DNA of 64,000 nt from Elizabethkingia miricola (GCF_001675285.1 NZ_LSGQ01000030.1:620001-684000); one strand, 5' to 3'. Shown: positions 32,782 to 42,477, counted from the first letter of the stretch. Notes: generated by a model from the letters alone, not told the origin. Program-made: numbers and translations.

Positions 32782-34314
32782 TCAGACATTCCAAAATTCC
32801 CGATCCAGGCTTCTGTATTGTATAGCTTCTGAAATGTGAGCTGTAGACAGATCATGAGAATTTTCGAGATCAGCAATAGTTCGGGCAACTTTTAGTATCC
32901 TGTCGTAGGCTCTGGCAGAAAGGTTTAATTTTTCCATAGCAGCTTTCAGTAGATTCAGAGATGTTTCATTGAGTTCACAGAACCGATCTATTTCTTTTGC
33001 ACCCATTTGTGCATTGTAATTTATATTCAGTTCAGTAAACCTGTCAGACTGAAGCTTTCGGGCTTTAATAACGCGTTGACGAATTTCAGAACTGGTTTCT
33101 CCTTTCTTTTTGTCAGAAAGCTGCTCAAAATCCACTTTATCAACTTCTATATGAATATCAATACGATCTAATAATGGCCCTGAAATTTTGTTCATATATC
33201 GTTGCATTTCAAAGGTTGAAGAAGTATTGTTGGGGGCATCGGGAAAATAACCAGAGGGGCTTGGATTCATAGAGGCAACTAACATAAAACTTGCCGGGTA
33301 ATTCACCGTAAACTTGGCTCTGGATATATTAACCTCACGGTCTTCGAGGGGTTGTCGCATTACTTCCAGTACACTGCGTTTGAATTCAGGCATCTCATCC
33401 AAAAATAATACACCATTATGGGCAAGTGAAATTTCTCCGGGCTGTGGGTAACTGCCACCACCCACCAGAGCGACATCTGATATGGTGTGGTGTGGGTTAC
33501 GGAAAGGTCTTATCGTAATTAACGAATTATCAGTCTCTATTTTTCCGGCAACAGAATGTATTTTTGTCGTTTCCAGGGCTTCTTTTAAATTTAAAGGAGG
33601 TAATATTCCCGGAATCCTTTTAGCAAGCATGGTTTTTCCGCTTCCGGGAGGACCGATTAATATAATGTTATGCCCTCCCGCAGCAGCTATTTCTAAAGCT
33701 CTTTTAGCCATTTCCTGACCTTTTACTTCACTAAAATCCGAACTAAAATTGTCAGTCTTTTGCTCGAATTCTTTCTGAACGTCGAATACTGTTTTGGGTA
33801 AAGGTTTACCCTGGTCGAAGAAATCTATAACCTCCTTAATATTAGTAATACCATAGACATCCAGTTTATTTGTAATAGCAGCTTCCTGTGCATTTTGTTT
33901 AGGTAAGATAATTCCCTTGAAGCCCTCTTCGGCAGCCTGAAGAGCAATTGGAAGAATACCTTTCAGTGGTTGTAAGCCTCCGTCCAGAGATAATTCTCCC
34001 ATAATAATATATTTATCGAGATTTTCAGCCTTTATGGAGTTGTTTGCAGCCAATATACCAATAGCGATTGTGAGATCATAGGCAGAACCTTCCTTTCGAA
34101 GATCAGCTGGTGCCATATTGATGGTAATTTTCTTTCCGGGGAGCTTATAGCCTACATTTTTTAGGGCAGCAGAAATTCTGTGGCTGCTTTCTTTAATGGC
34201 ATTGTCAGGTAAACCAACAAGATAATAGCCAACACCTTTATCGATATTGACTTCTACAGTAATACAACGGGCCGAGATACCATGTATGGCACTTCCATAA
34301 ACTTTCACTAACAT
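32782..34314 (-). CDS. YifB-family Mg-chelatase-like AAA ATPase (ComM type)
   Basis: 510 residues. An N-terminal ChlI-like domain (MLVKVYGSAIHGISARCITVE, residues 1-120) precedes the Mg-chelatase ATPase core with Walker A GPPGSGKTML and Walker B-like GVLFLDEMPEF, and a C-terminal helical domain (LSARAYDRILKVARTIADLE). The family includes ComM, a helicase that helps integrate DNA during transformation; dprA nearby may hint at competence, but the genes are not linked in one operon. Confidence 0.9.
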   Translation of the reverse strand: MLVKVYGSAIHGISARCITVEVNIDKGVGYYLVGLPDNAIKESSHRISAALKNVGYKLPGKKITINMAPADLRKEGSAYDLTIAIGILAANNSIKAENLDKYIIMGELSLDGGLQPLKGILPIALQAAEEGFKGIILPKQNAQEAAITNKLDVYGITNIKEVIDFFDQGKPLPKTVFDVQKEFEQKTDNFSSDFSEVKGQEMAKRALEIAAAGGHNIILIGPPGSGKTMLAKRIPGILPPLNLKEALETTKIHSVAGKIETDNSLITIRPFRNPHHTISDVALVGGGSYPQPGEISLAHNGVLFLDEMPEFKRSVLEVMRQPLEDREVNISRAKFTVNYPASFMLVASMNPSPSGYFPDAPNNTSSTFEMQRYMNKISGPLLDRIDIHIEVDKVDFEQLSDKKKGETSSEIRQRVIKARKLQSDRFTELNINYNAQMGAKEIDRFCELNETSLNLLKAAMEKLNLSARAYDRILKVARTIADLENSHDLSTAHISEAIQYRSLDREFWNV

Positions 34315-34435
34315 ATATTTTCAATCATTTGTTAGTGAAAGGTATAAAAAATAAATTAATATATAGAATTGTGTTTTATATTTATGCTTATTTGGTTTAT
34401 AAAATTAATTTAAATTACATTGTTCAATTAATAAA

Positions 34436-34470
34436 GGCGGGTAACCTTTTTTATTTCAGAATTACCCGCC
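34436..34470 (-). terminator. Probable terminator after the fimbrillin-like gene
   Basis: Nine-base stem GGCGGGTAA (34436-34444) and TTACCCGCC (34462-34470) with a 17-base loop, followed on the minus strand by a short T-rich run. The loop is long, so this is moderate evidence. Confidence 0.5.
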
Positions 34471-34511
34471 ATTTACAAACAAATGATGAAGTTGTTAAAC
34501 TTATTTTCTAT

Positions 34512-36254
34512 TTAAGTATTCGGAATTGATGTTGTTCTTACACAACGAACCATACGTCCCTCTGTTTTTGCTCCGGATCTTACTTCTGCATTACTCCAGC
34601 CTACAAACCATGCAAATCTGGAATAACTCATATACCAATAATTAGCATTGTTGGTGTTAGCAGAAGTAGAAGACCAGTAATATGCGCCGCCTCCACCTAG
34701 AGCCCCCAGAAAAATCCCTCCGGGAGAATCGCTTACACTTGTCCCTCCTAAAAATCCGGGAGCAGTACGATATCCGTAAAAAGAAAGGAAAAGCCTTTGG
34801 GAATTTGTAGGGAAGGATGTATTTAAATTATTTCCTGCATCCAGATTATACACTGCACTAAAATTTGCACCTAAGAATAATCCATAATTTTCTTTTTTGT
34901 CATCAGGCTGTCCCAGATTACTGAATTCAGTACTGGTAGGCAAACGCCACATTCCTTCAGGATAAACTTTAGAACAAGCATCAGTATTGTCAGATGAAGA
35001 TCCTGTTGGTGTTGCTGCCATCCAGTTCCAGTATTCAGTATCTTTATCTGGCTGAGAATACTCGTTATCCGGTCGGAAACGGTATTTATCAATTTGAGAG
35101 GAATAGATTAAGTTTGTACGCGCCCACAATAAACCATCTAATCTCACACCGGATTCTATCAGGCGTACATTGAGTGTATAACGGTTTCCTAAAGAAGGCG
35201 TAACCGGAATATTGCTATATGGGACGATACTGTTACTAAAGCTTCGTGTGCTGTTGTCATCCATGTTAAGGTCTAGCTGGTTCAGTCTTATTCTTAAATT
35301 ATTTGCAGGCACAGATGTTGGGCTTACAGTATAAAAAGTTGCTGTTTTTGTAGCTCCGGCTGCACCGCCGGCTCCAGCTTTGTTGACCATGCTGCCTCCG
35401 GTAACTGCGGATACATTCTGAAGGTTAGAATATTGTCCGGTAAGTACATTAAGGTCTCCTGTTTTAATTATGCTGGAAAAAGAAGTTCCGGTCCCAGTCC
35501 CAACCTCTACGGAGGTTGTATTATTGATGGTTCCAAACATTCCTCTTGTATCCAAATCTAATTGTATACGTGCTGTATTACGTTTAAGGACAATACTCAT
35601 ATTGTTTTGTCCATATTGTGCATTTATAACACCCTGATTCCATAATACATCTTTATTGGCCAACGAAGCTGCAGAAACAATTCCCGTGGCAGTATTTACT
35701 GATGGTGTTGAATTATCATTGGTAGAGACAATATACCATTTGTATTGTTTTCCTGCATCTACCTGGATATTTGGATTTGTTCCTGAAGTTGCATCAACAT
35801 TTCTTATAAGCGTATTGCTTGCTGCATCATAAATTAACAAACGATATTTTGTACCTGTTATCATAGGGGTATTGGTTACTGCAGCGACAGTTCCTGTATA
35901 TGAAGGTGTAAGAGAGGCCGAGAACCCTTGTGATTTATCGGACGTAATTTGGCCTTCAGCGCTAATCAGGACATCGAAATTTTCTGTTGAAATTACTTTT
36001 TCAGGGGCAATAGATGCTGATGACGATTTCACTGTATTTTTTATAGATGCAGTAGCGAGGTTTGTTATATTTTCTTCTTCCTCAATACCAGTAATATTAA
36101 AACTTAGAAATGTTCCTTGCATTCCGGTATTTCCATCCGGTTTTTGGGTTTCCTCATCTCTTGAGGAACAGGAGATATGGCTAAGCAGTAGGCTTCCTGT
36201 AAGAACAAAAGAACTCGTTGCCTTTATTAATTTTTTGTGTATAGATGTATCCAT
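34512..36254 (-). CDS. Fimbrillin-like surface lipoprotein with FISUMP-type domain
   Basis: 580 residues. Lipoprotein signal with C29 in SHISCSSRDEE; the acidic residues just after the cysteine resemble the export signal that sends Bacteroidota lipoproteins to the cell surface. Residues ~45-370 form a fimbrillin-like/Mfa-type region (many short strands, TGTKYRLLIYD, KQYKWYIVSTND). The C-terminal ~200 residues (from GLLWARTNLIY) hold a WRLPTSTEF and YYWSSTSANTNNANYWYMSYS pattern of the C-type-lectin-like FISUMP fold, ending in EGRMVRCVRT. Probably an adhesin or pilus component. Immediately upstream lie the 74-aa peptide and the TPR-AraC regulator, which likely controls it. Confidence 0.72.
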   Translation of the reverse strand: MDTSIHKKLIKATSSFVLTGSLLLSHISCSSRDEETQKPDGNTGMQGTFLSFNITGIEEEENITNLATASIKNTVKSSSASIAPEKVISTENFDVLISAEGQITSDKSQGFSASLTPSYTGTVAAVTNTPMITGTKYRLLIYDAASNTLIRNVDATSGTNPNIQVDAGKQYKWYIVSTNDNSTPSVNTATGIVSAASLANKDVLWNQGVINAQYGQNNMSIVLKRNTARIQLDLDTRGMFGTINNTTSVEVGTGTGTSFSSIIKTGDLNVLTGQYSNLQNVSAVTGGSMVNKAGAGGAAGATKTATFYTVSPTSVPANNLRIRLNQLDLNMDDNSTRSFSNSIVPYSNIPVTPSLGNRYTLNVRLIESGVRLDGLLWARTNLIYSSQIDKYRFRPDNEYSQPDKDTEYWNWMAATPTGSSSDNTDACSKVYPEGMWRLPTSTEFSNLGQPDDKKENYGLFLGANFSAVYNLDAGNNLNTSFPTNSQRLFLSFYGYRTAPGFLGGTSVSDSPGGIFLGALGGGGAYYWSSTSANTNNANYWYMSYSRFAWFVGWSNAEVRSGAKTEGRMVRCVRTTSIPNT

Positions 36255-36286
36255 AGTTGTGTTTTACCTGATTAATGAGCTTTTAA

Positions 36287-36511
36287 TTACAAGTCAAAAT
36301 CTTTACCGCCCAGACTTCCACCATCATTCCAGTCTTCGACTTGTGGTGTATTAGGAGAACCTGCATCTCCGGGGTTTAAAGAGGCTGATGTCGCGGCAAA
36401 ACCATGCTCCATCTCTATTAAAATGACTTCCAATACAGGTGGAGTGTATGTCTTTTTGCCGGAAGCATAAATCTCAGGTAAGACTTGTTTGTTTTTCTCT
36501 TTTTTCATCAC
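36287..36511 (-). CDS. 74-residue fimbrillin-locus peptide
   Basis: 74 residues, no signal peptide, with the pattern YTPPVLEVILIEMEHGFAA followed by a Gly/Pro/Asp-rich tail. Short proteins with a PP-x-E-hydrophobic-E core are often found next to fimbrillin-like genes in Bacteroidota. It lies 32 bases upstream of the lipoprotein gene, transcribed in the same direction, so the two are likely one operon. Whether it is exported, a chaperone-like partner or a regulator is unknown; the association is seen, the role is not. Confidence 0.65.
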   Translation of the reverse strand: MMKKEKNKQVLPEIYASGKKTYTPPVLEVILIEMEHGFAATSASLNPGDAGSPNTPQVEDWNDGGSLGGKDFDL

Positions 36512-36616
36512 TCTGATTTTTAATGTTTTATGCTGTAAAATTAGAATGATGACAGGCTTACCTGTTAGTGATGTAAAAGCAGAATTCTGGAAAATTGCTT
36601 CTATTTAATGTGTAAT

Positions 36617-38194
36617 TTATTGTATATCAGTGTTTTTGGGAATTTTGTTTTTTCTTTTTAATGTTCTTATAAACTCGGAAGGAGACAGTCCAACTTCTTT
36701 TTTAAATATGTAAGCAAACCTGCTTTGTGAAGAAAAGCCACCTATATCTGCCAAATAACTGATTTTGTAATTCTGAAATTTAGGTTCTTTACAGAGGCAG
36801 TGGACAATGTATTTTATTTTCAGGCCATTAATATAATCGTTGAAATTTTTATTCCGGTGAGCCTTCAGGAGGTAGTGTACATACTTTGTATTGGTATCGA
36901 GAATCGATGCAAGGTTTGAAAGAGTAAAGTTTTTTGCCATAAAATCGGTTCCTGTTTCAAATTGGTTTAGTTTTTCCAAAAGCTCAGATTCTTTAGCTTC
37001 AGAAATAAGAGTAGATGTCCGCGTAATGTTTTCGTAATTGAGATTGATAAAACTAAAATTTTCAGGAGGCAGTATGTCATTTTCAGATACATGCTTTATT
37101 TCTTTAGTAAAGACAATTCCAATGTTTCCTGTATGATTTGGAGGTCTTTTCTTGTATATTTTTTTATCCTTTATAATAATATATAAGGTTAAAATAGCGG
37201 TTAGCAGGATAAAAAAACTTTTCCAGTGCTCTATCTGACTATTCTGATCGGTAACTTTCTTTTCTTCCCGCTCAATTTCCAATTCATTTACTTTTTGAAT
37301 TTCGAGTAAGATTTTTTTGAAAAACTCTTTAAAACTTTTAGAGCTGTGATCATCTAATTGGCCTATTTTGCTTAGAATTTTCTCTTCTGAAATTCGTTTA
37401 GCAAATACCTGGTAGCCTTTTTTTTCTGCGATTTTTTCTGCAGAATCAAACCATTTTCGGGCTTCTTCTCTTTTGTTTTCTTTTGTTGCTATCATCGCCT
37501 TGCACAGATAGTAATAGGGTGTCTGATATTGGAGATCAATATTTATATCCTTTAAATAGAGCTCTGTTTTTTCAAAACTTTTTTTAGCTTCATATAGATT
37601 GTTGTTTTTTAAATAATCATAAGCAATGATATTATGCTCTAAAGCGAGATCAATTTTTTGCTGGAAAGTAAAAGGCTTTGATTCATAGGGTTTTAAATAT
37701 TTTTTCTTTAGCAGGCTTATATTTTCCTGATGGTATAAAATGGCTGAATAAAACTGGCTACTATGCTCCATTCTTCGGGCCTTATACAGGTTCGTCATTA
37801 TAGTAGAATCCGTTCTGTCAAGAGAGTTGAAGAATGAACATGTTATCCCCCAATACTCATTGGCTTTATTAGAAAAGCCTATACTCTGGTATATATCACT
37901 CAGGAAATAATTAATGACAAAACGTTCCTTGTTATGCTGATTCTTCAATGCATAATAATCGGCCTGTTCATAAAGTTTAATGGCTTCAGTATATCTTATT
38001 TGTTTGTACAAGGAATCTGCTATTTGCATAGACGTCAATATTCTTCCCTGATCTGTTTGTGATGTTGAGAGGCGAGGATTAGGATCTAAGTAGTAGAGCT
38101 TTCGGATATATCCGGATATATTGAAGCTGTCTGTTACTTGTGCAAATGTAAGTGCTGAAAATAGCACCAGAGCGTAAAAACATTTTATCATCAT
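36617..38194 (-). CDS. TPR-transmembrane-AraC regulator
   Basis: 525 residues. An N-terminal signal/anchor (about 4-18) leads into TPR-like helical repeats (55-280) that would face the periplasm. A coiled-coil-like charged helix (295-322) precedes one membrane helix (about 325-343, FFILLTAILTLYIII). The C-terminal cytoplasmic part has an AraC-type DNA-binding domain (about 410-510, with FTLSNLASILDTNTKYVHYLLK and DIGGFSSQSRFAYIFKKEVG). This is a one-component membrane-spanning regulator, a type typical of flavobacteria. It ends 106 bases before the fimbrillin-locus peptide on the same strand, so that locus is the natural target. The ligand is unknown. Confidence 0.85.
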   Translation of the reverse strand: MMIKCFYALVLFSALTFAQVTDSFNISGYIRKLYYLDPNPRLSTSQTDQGRILTSMQIADSLYKQIRYTEAIKLYEQADYYALKNQHNKERFVINYFLSDIYQSIGFSNKANEYWGITCSFFNSLDRTDSTIMTNLYKARRMEHSSQFYSAILYHQENISLLKKKYLKPYESKPFTFQQKIDLALEHNIIAYDYLKNNNLYEAKKSFEKTELYLKDINIDLQYQTPYYYLCKAMIATKENKREEARKWFDSAEKIAEKKGYQVFAKRISEEKILSKIGQLDDHSSKSFKEFFKKILLEIQKVNELEIEREEKKVTDQNSQIEHWKSFFILLTAILTLYIIIKDKKIYKKRPPNHTGNIGIVFTKEIKHVSENDILPPENFSFINLNYENITRTSTLISEAKESELLEKLNQFETGTDFMAKNFTLSNLASILDTNTKYVHYLLKAHRNKNFNDYINGLKIKYIVHCLCKEPKFQNYKISYLADIGGFSSQSRFAYIFKKEVGLSPSEFIRTLKRKNKIPKNTDIQ

Positions 38195-38339
38195 TCCTTT
38201 GTTTGTGTAAAAACAAAGAAAGGAAGAAGCTTTCTCTAATACAGTGTTATTTGTATTAAATGTTGGACAGTTTTCTGGAATATTGTAAAAAAAGGAGGAC
38301 TTAATTCCAGAAAACTGATTATAATTTGATGTAATTTCT

Positions 38340-38373
38340 GAAAAATAAAAAAAACAGGGTGATATTCCCTGTT
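38340..38373 (-). terminator. Terminator downstream of manC
   Basis: Minus strand reads AACAGGG, loop AATATCA, CCCTGTT, then T7-rich sequence (positions 38373 down to 38340). It ends the manC-sprT transcript about 100 bases after the manC stop. Confidence 0.72.
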
Positions 38374-38471
38374 GTATGTTTAGCTATATTTTAATGTATA
38401 TTGCTGAAAAACGCATTGAAAAGATAAATTTTATAGCATTCCTAGCTAATCAAATAAAAATAAAAGTATAT

Positions 38472-39554
38472 TTAGATGAATTTATCTCCCTTTTTTGTTG
38501 TTTTCAGATCAATTACATAATCCTTAATTTCCTGATCGTGACTTCGTGGACAAATTAGTAGTGCCTTATCAGTGTCTACTACAATATAATCGTTTAATCC
38601 GTCTATGATAACAGCCTTATTTTTATTTTTAATGTGTATGATATTACCTGTAGAAGCATAAGACAATACATATTTAGAATTTTCGGCGTTATTATATTCA
38701 TTCTTTTCAGCATTTTCAAATACCGATGTCCATGTACCCAAATCGGACCAGCCTAAGTCAGCAGGAATTACAGCTACATTTTTAGTCTTTTCCAGAATAC
38801 CATTGTCAATAGAAATTTTCTGAACCTTTGGATAGATGGTTTCTATGCAGGTTTTTTCAGACTCATTGTTGTATTCACATTCCGTGAATTGCTGATACAT
38901 TTCAGGAAGGTTATCCTGGAATGCCTTCAGAATATCCTGAACATTCCATACGAATATCCCGGCGTTCCATAGGAAATCACCAGATTCAATAAGTGTTTTG
39001 GCTACCTCTAGCGTTGGTTTCTCAGTAAAGGTTTTTACTTTGAAAACATTTTGCCCTTTTTTCTCTAAAAACTGAATATATCCGTACCCTGTTTCCGGGC
39101 GTGTTGGTTGTATGCCAATAGTTACAAGCGTATGATTTGTATTTGCTTCTTCAAAAGCAAGTTCCACGGTGTTTAAGAAAACGTCTTCTTTTAAAATAAG
39201 ATGATCTGAAGGAAGAACTGTTATTACAGCATTAGGATTAATTTCTGCAATTTTCATCCCCATAAAAATATTACAAGCTGCAGTATTCTTCATCACCGGC
39301 TCACCAACAATATTTTCTGGTTTTAATTCTGGTAACTGATTTTGGACCACGTTAACATGCTCGCTGCTGGTAATAACAAAAATATTTTCAACAGGAACAA
39401 TTTTGCTGATCCTGTCATAAGTTTGCTGAATCATGGTACGTCCTACCCCTAATATATCCTGAAATTGCTTTGGAAACTTGGAGGTACTGATAGGCCAGAA
39501 TCTACTGCCTACACCCCCAGCCATTATTACACAATATCTATTTTCAATCATCAT
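38472..39554 (-). CDS. manC: Mannose-1-phosphate guanylyltransferase
   Basis: 360 residues. Makes GDP-mannose from mannose-1-phosphate and GTP for capsule, LPS or exopolysaccharide. The nucleotide-binding pattern MAGGVGSRFWPISTSKFPKQF (residues 11-31) is very clear, as are VLPSDHLI, EKPTLEVAKTLIESGDFLWNAGIFVW and DLGWSDLGTW. At 360 residues it is the single-domain form without the C-terminal isomerase. The gene overlaps sprT by 11 bases. Confidence 0.93.
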   Translation of the reverse strand: MMIENRYCVIMAGGVGSRFWPISTSKFPKQFQDILGVGRTMIQQTYDRISKIVPVENIFVITSSEHVNVVQNQLPELKPENIVGEPVMKNTAACNIFMGMKIAEINPNAVITVLPSDHLILKEDVFLNTVELAFEEANTNHTLVTIGIQPTRPETGYGYIQFLEKKGQNVFKVKTFTEKPTLEVAKTLIESGDFLWNAGIFVWNVQDILKAFQDNLPEMYQQFTECEYNNESEKTCIETIYPKVQKISIDNGILEKTKNVAVIPADLGWSDLGTWTSVFENAEKNEYNNAENSKYVLSYASTGNIIHIKNKNKAVIIDGLNDYIVVDTDKALLICPRSHDQEIKDYVIDLKTTKKGDKFI

Positions 39555-40140
39555 GAATCAATTTTTTAACCTGAACACAGGTTCGGAATAAATATTTTCT
39601 CCCCGAATGCAGGTTTTTGCAAATATAGCGTTTTTTCCTTACTTCGAGGATCTCAAAAGTCTGATTTTGATATTCAAAAATATGGCCAGGATCCAGATCT
39701 TCAATAAAATCCTCAGCCGTATTTTTACTGAAATAACGAACTATTTCAGGTGTTGCCATATAGTTTGCTTTTGGAGTTTTTGAAAAGTTCATAACCATTG
39801 GCCGGAAATCTTCTTCATAAATATTCAGGCTTTCCAGTAAAAGGCTACGATAGCAGGCTTTCCATTCTTTACCATGCGGTAATATTTTTCTGTCCGCAGA
39901 AAATGTAATGAGATGCGCAATTTCATGCGTCAATACAAAGAAAAATAGCTGTGGTTCCAGATCTCCGTTAATCGATATTTGCTGGGTTTTGCCGGAGCGG
40001 TAACGATAATCTCCAAGTTTAGAGTTTCGCTTCTTTGTTATCCTTATATGACAGGAATAAGGTTTCAACCATTTTTCGATAAAGAAAATGGACCCTTCCG
40101 GAAGGTATTTTTGTAAGACTTGCAGACTCATGACTTTCAA
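39544..40140 (-). CDS. SprT-like zinc protease-type protein
   Basis: 198 residues. SprT-like domain with the zinc-binding helix THEIAHLI (HExxH) near residue 69, a later conserved HGKEWKACY, and a C-terminal Zn-ribbon-like end (RYICKNLHSG). The family relates to Spartan, which cleaves DNA-protein crosslinks; the bacterial role is less sure. Overlaps the start of manC by 11 bases, so coupled. Confidence 0.85.
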   Translation of the reverse strand: MKVMSLQVLQKYLPEGSIFFIEKWLKPYSCHIRITKKRNSKLGDYRYRSGKTQQISINGDLEPQLFFFVLTHEIAHLITFSADRKILPHGKEWKACYRSLLLESLNIYEEDFRPMVMNFSKTPKANYMATPEIVRYFSKNTAEDFIEDLDPGHIFEYQNQTFEILEVRKKRYICKNLHSGRKYLFRTCVQVKKLIHDD

Positions 40141-40213
40141 ACAAAGGTCTGAAATTTTTCGTTAGAATCAATACCTTTATTTAATACATTTGTAAGAAAC
40201 AACGACAGAAAAT

Positions 40214-41347
40214 ATGCTGAGTATAATTGTAGGTATTGTAGTTCTTCTTATTATAATTTGTTTTGTACTGGGTTATGGATATCTCTTTACGGCCGTAAGG
40301 AAAACCTATCTCAAGGGAAAGACTGGGGCACATATTTTTGATGGTCAGGATTTTTCATCCAATACTATTGGAAACGGGAATATTCTCCCATGGAAAAAAG
40401 CTGCGGACTATAACCGGATTTCTCTTTCTCAAAAGCTTATAACGCATCTCAATAAGACCAAAAGCGTTTCTTTTCTTGTTATTAAAGATGAAAAAATCTT
40501 AAGTGAAAACTACTGGCAGGGAAATAACCAGGCCTCCAGAACTAATTCTTTTTCTATGGCTAAGAGTGTCACCGTTATGCTTTTAGGATGTGCAATTCAG
40601 GACAGAAAAATAGAAAGTACAGATACTAAATTATCCTATTTTTATCCCGAATTCGCTAAGGATCCAAAGGGTAAAGACTGTACACTAGGTAATCTTTCGG
40701 CAATGGAAAGCGGGCTGGACTGGGACGAAGATTATGCAAATCCGTTTAAACCAAATGCAAAAGCTTATTATGGGGATGATCTTGCAGATTTTATGCTGAA
40801 AAGAAAATTTAAAGCGGTTTCTGGAACTCAGTTTGAATACCAAAGTGGTACTACACAGCTTTTGGGTTTTGCAGTTCGTAAAGCAATAGGAGAGAGCTTG
40901 AGTAGTTATGCCTCTGAAAAACTTTGGAAACCATTAGGAATGGAATATCCTGCTTTTTGGAATCTCGACAGAGAGAACGGGATGGAGAAAACCTATTGCT
41001 GTATTAATGCGGCATCAAGGGATTTTGCAAAATTTGGACAATTACTTCTTAATAACGGTGTATATAATGGTCAGCAGCTTCTGAACTCAGAATTTGTGCA
41101 AAAAATGATTACAGGCACAAAGCTGTCGCAGGAGTCTTATGGTAATGGGATTTGGATAAATAATGATGCAACAATTAAACATTACTATTTACGAGGGTTA
41201 TATGGGCAGTATGTAATTTGTATTCCTGATTATAATATGATTGTCGTAAGAACAGGTTCTTCCAGAGACGAAGCTAAGGATAACAAGGAACGTCCTGAAG
41301 AAGTTGAGATGTTTGTAAATGAAGCAGTAGTCTTGTTCGGGAAGTAA
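40214..41347 (+). CDS. Beta-lactamase-like serine hydrolase
   Basis: 377 residues. An N-terminal membrane helix (about 2-25) anchors it, then a class C beta-lactamase/penicillin-binding fold. Catalytic S114 and K117 lie in SMAKSV (SxxK) and the tyrosine in FEYQSGTTQ. The later HYYLRGLYG region and final helix are also typical. The natural substrate is unknown; family members hydrolyse esters or peptides rather than beta-lactams. A TACATTTG box is at 40185-40192 upstream. Confidence 0.85.
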   Translation: MLSIIVGIVVLLIIICFVLGYGYLFTAVRKTYLKGKTGAHIFDGQDFSSNTIGNGNILPWKKAADYNRISLSQKLITHLNKTKSVSFLVIKDEKILSENYWQGNNQASRTNSFSMAKSVTVMLLGCAIQDRKIESTDTKLSYFYPEFAKDPKGKDCTLGNLSAMESGLDWDEDYANPFKPNAKAYYGDDLADFMLKRKFKAVSGTQFEYQSGTTQLLGFAVRKAIGESLSSYASEKLWKPLGMEYPAFWNLDRENGMEKTYCCINAASRDFAKFGQLLLNNGVYNGQQLLNSEFVQKMITGTKLSQESYGNGIWINNDATIKHYYLRGLYGQYVICIPDYNMIVVRTGSSRDEAKDNKERPEEVEMFVNEAVVLFGK

Positions 41348-41429
41348 ATTTATATTTTGTTAAATTGCATACTTATAGCAGCCGTGTTGTTTAGTTTATG
41401 GATTTCACGCTGGCGGAAAATTATACAAA

Positions 41430-42125
41430 ATGATTCAGAATATTCCTTTTGAAAAAATCCTTTTTTTAGATATTGAGACAGTACCACAGGCTGGGAACTG
41501 GTCCGACTTGGATGAAGCAACACAGAAACTATGGGATAAGAAAACGCGGTTTCAAAGAAAAGAAGATGTTTCAGCTGATGAATTTTATGAAGACAGAGGC
41601 GGCATAATGGCTGAGTTTGGTAAGATTGTCTGCATTTCTGTAGGAATGCTGGCAAAATCCGGAAAGTTGAAAATTCATTCATTTAGTGGGCACGATGAAA
41701 AAAAATTGCTGATAGAGTTCGGGGAAATGTTCAACAATCCACGAATGAATCAGGTTGTACTATGTGCACATAACGGAAAAGAATTCGATTTCCCTTATAT
41801 CTCCAGAAGAATGCTGATTAATCAGATGCAGCCTCCGGTTCCGTTACAAATGTTTGGTAAGAAGCCGTGGGAAATTCCACATATTGATACCATGGAACTC
41901 TGGAAATTCGGAGACTGGAAAAATTTTGTTTCGTTAGAATTGCTGGCACATATATTTGGTGTTCCGACTCCTAAAGATGACATAGACGGATCTATGGTCG
42001 CATCAATTTATTATATAGAAAAAGACTTAGAACGTATTCGTGTGTATTGTGAAAAAGATGTCTTAACTTTGTGCAACGTTTTCAGGAAGATGCGGCAAGA
42101 GGATTTGTTGCAGCGTGAAAACTAA
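41430..42125 (+). CDS. Predicted 3'-5' exonuclease, PolB-like
   Basis: 231 residues with the DEDD exonuclease motifs LFLDIETVPQ (Exo I, D15/E17 region), HNGKEFDFPYI (Exo II) and YCEKDVLTLC (Exo III). It has no polymerase domain. It probably cleaves DNA or RNA 3' ends; the exact role is unknown. The end overlaps a possible longer start of SufT, and the two are spaced so that they can form one transcript. Confidence 0.87.
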   Translation: MIQNIPFEKILFLDIETVPQAGNWSDLDEATQKLWDKKTRFQRKEDVSADEFYEDRGGIMAEFGKIVCISVGMLAKSGKLKIHSFSGHDEKKLLIEFGEMFNNPRMNQVVLCAHNGKEFDFPYISRRMLINQMQPPVPLQMFGKKPWEIPHIDTMELWKFGDWKNFVSLELLAHIFGVPTPKDDIDGSMVASIYYIEKDLERIRVYCEKDVLTLCNVFRKMRQEDLLQREN

Positions 42126-42144
42126 AAACAGGAGACAATTTATA

Positions 42145-42477
42145 ATGGAGACACCTTATACAGACGAATTTATAGCAGAAATCGGAGATAATATCATAAG
42201 AGTTCTGAAGACTATTTTTGACCCGGAAATTCCGGTAGATATTTATGAACTGGGGCTTATTTATGATGTACAGATTAGCGAAACAGGAGAAGTAAAAGTA
42301 CTGATGACACTAACAGCACCTAACTGCCCGGTAGCGGATACTCTTCCGTTGGAAGTAGAACAAAAAGTAGGTATCGTAAAAGGAGTAACAAAAGCTTCGG
42401 TAGAATTAACATTCGAACCTACCTGGACAAAAGATATGATGAGCGAAGAAGCTCGATTTGAACTTGGGATGTTATAG
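42145..42477 (+). CDS. sufT: SUF-associated protein SufT (MIP18/DUF59)
   Basis: 110 residues from the ATG at 42145, which is preceded by the purine-rich site GGAGA at about 42131. An upstream in-frame ATG at 42115 overlaps the exonuclease gene and adds residues not seen in the family, so it is rejected. The core VLKTIFDPEIPVDIYELGLI and LTAPNCPVADTLP are typical of SufT, which supports iron-sulfur cluster maturation. Followed by the hairpin at 42505. Confidence 0.92.
   Translation: METPYTDEFIAEIGDNIIRVLKTIFDPEIPVDIYELGLIYDVQISETGEVKVLMTLTAPNCPVADTLPLEVEQKVGIVKGVTKASVELTFEPTWTKDMMSEEARFELGML

Noticed and set aside
34329-34529. Plus-strand open frame of 66 codons between yifB and the fimbrillin-like gene
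   Set aside because: It runs across the probable terminator hairpin at 34436-34470 and the end of the lipoprotein gene, has an unremarkable hydrophobic start and no promoter; it reads as AT-rich intergenic sequence.
38376-38558. 60-codon plus-strand open frame after the manC terminator
   Set aside because: It overlaps the end of manC antisense and the terminator region; no promoter or similarity visible.
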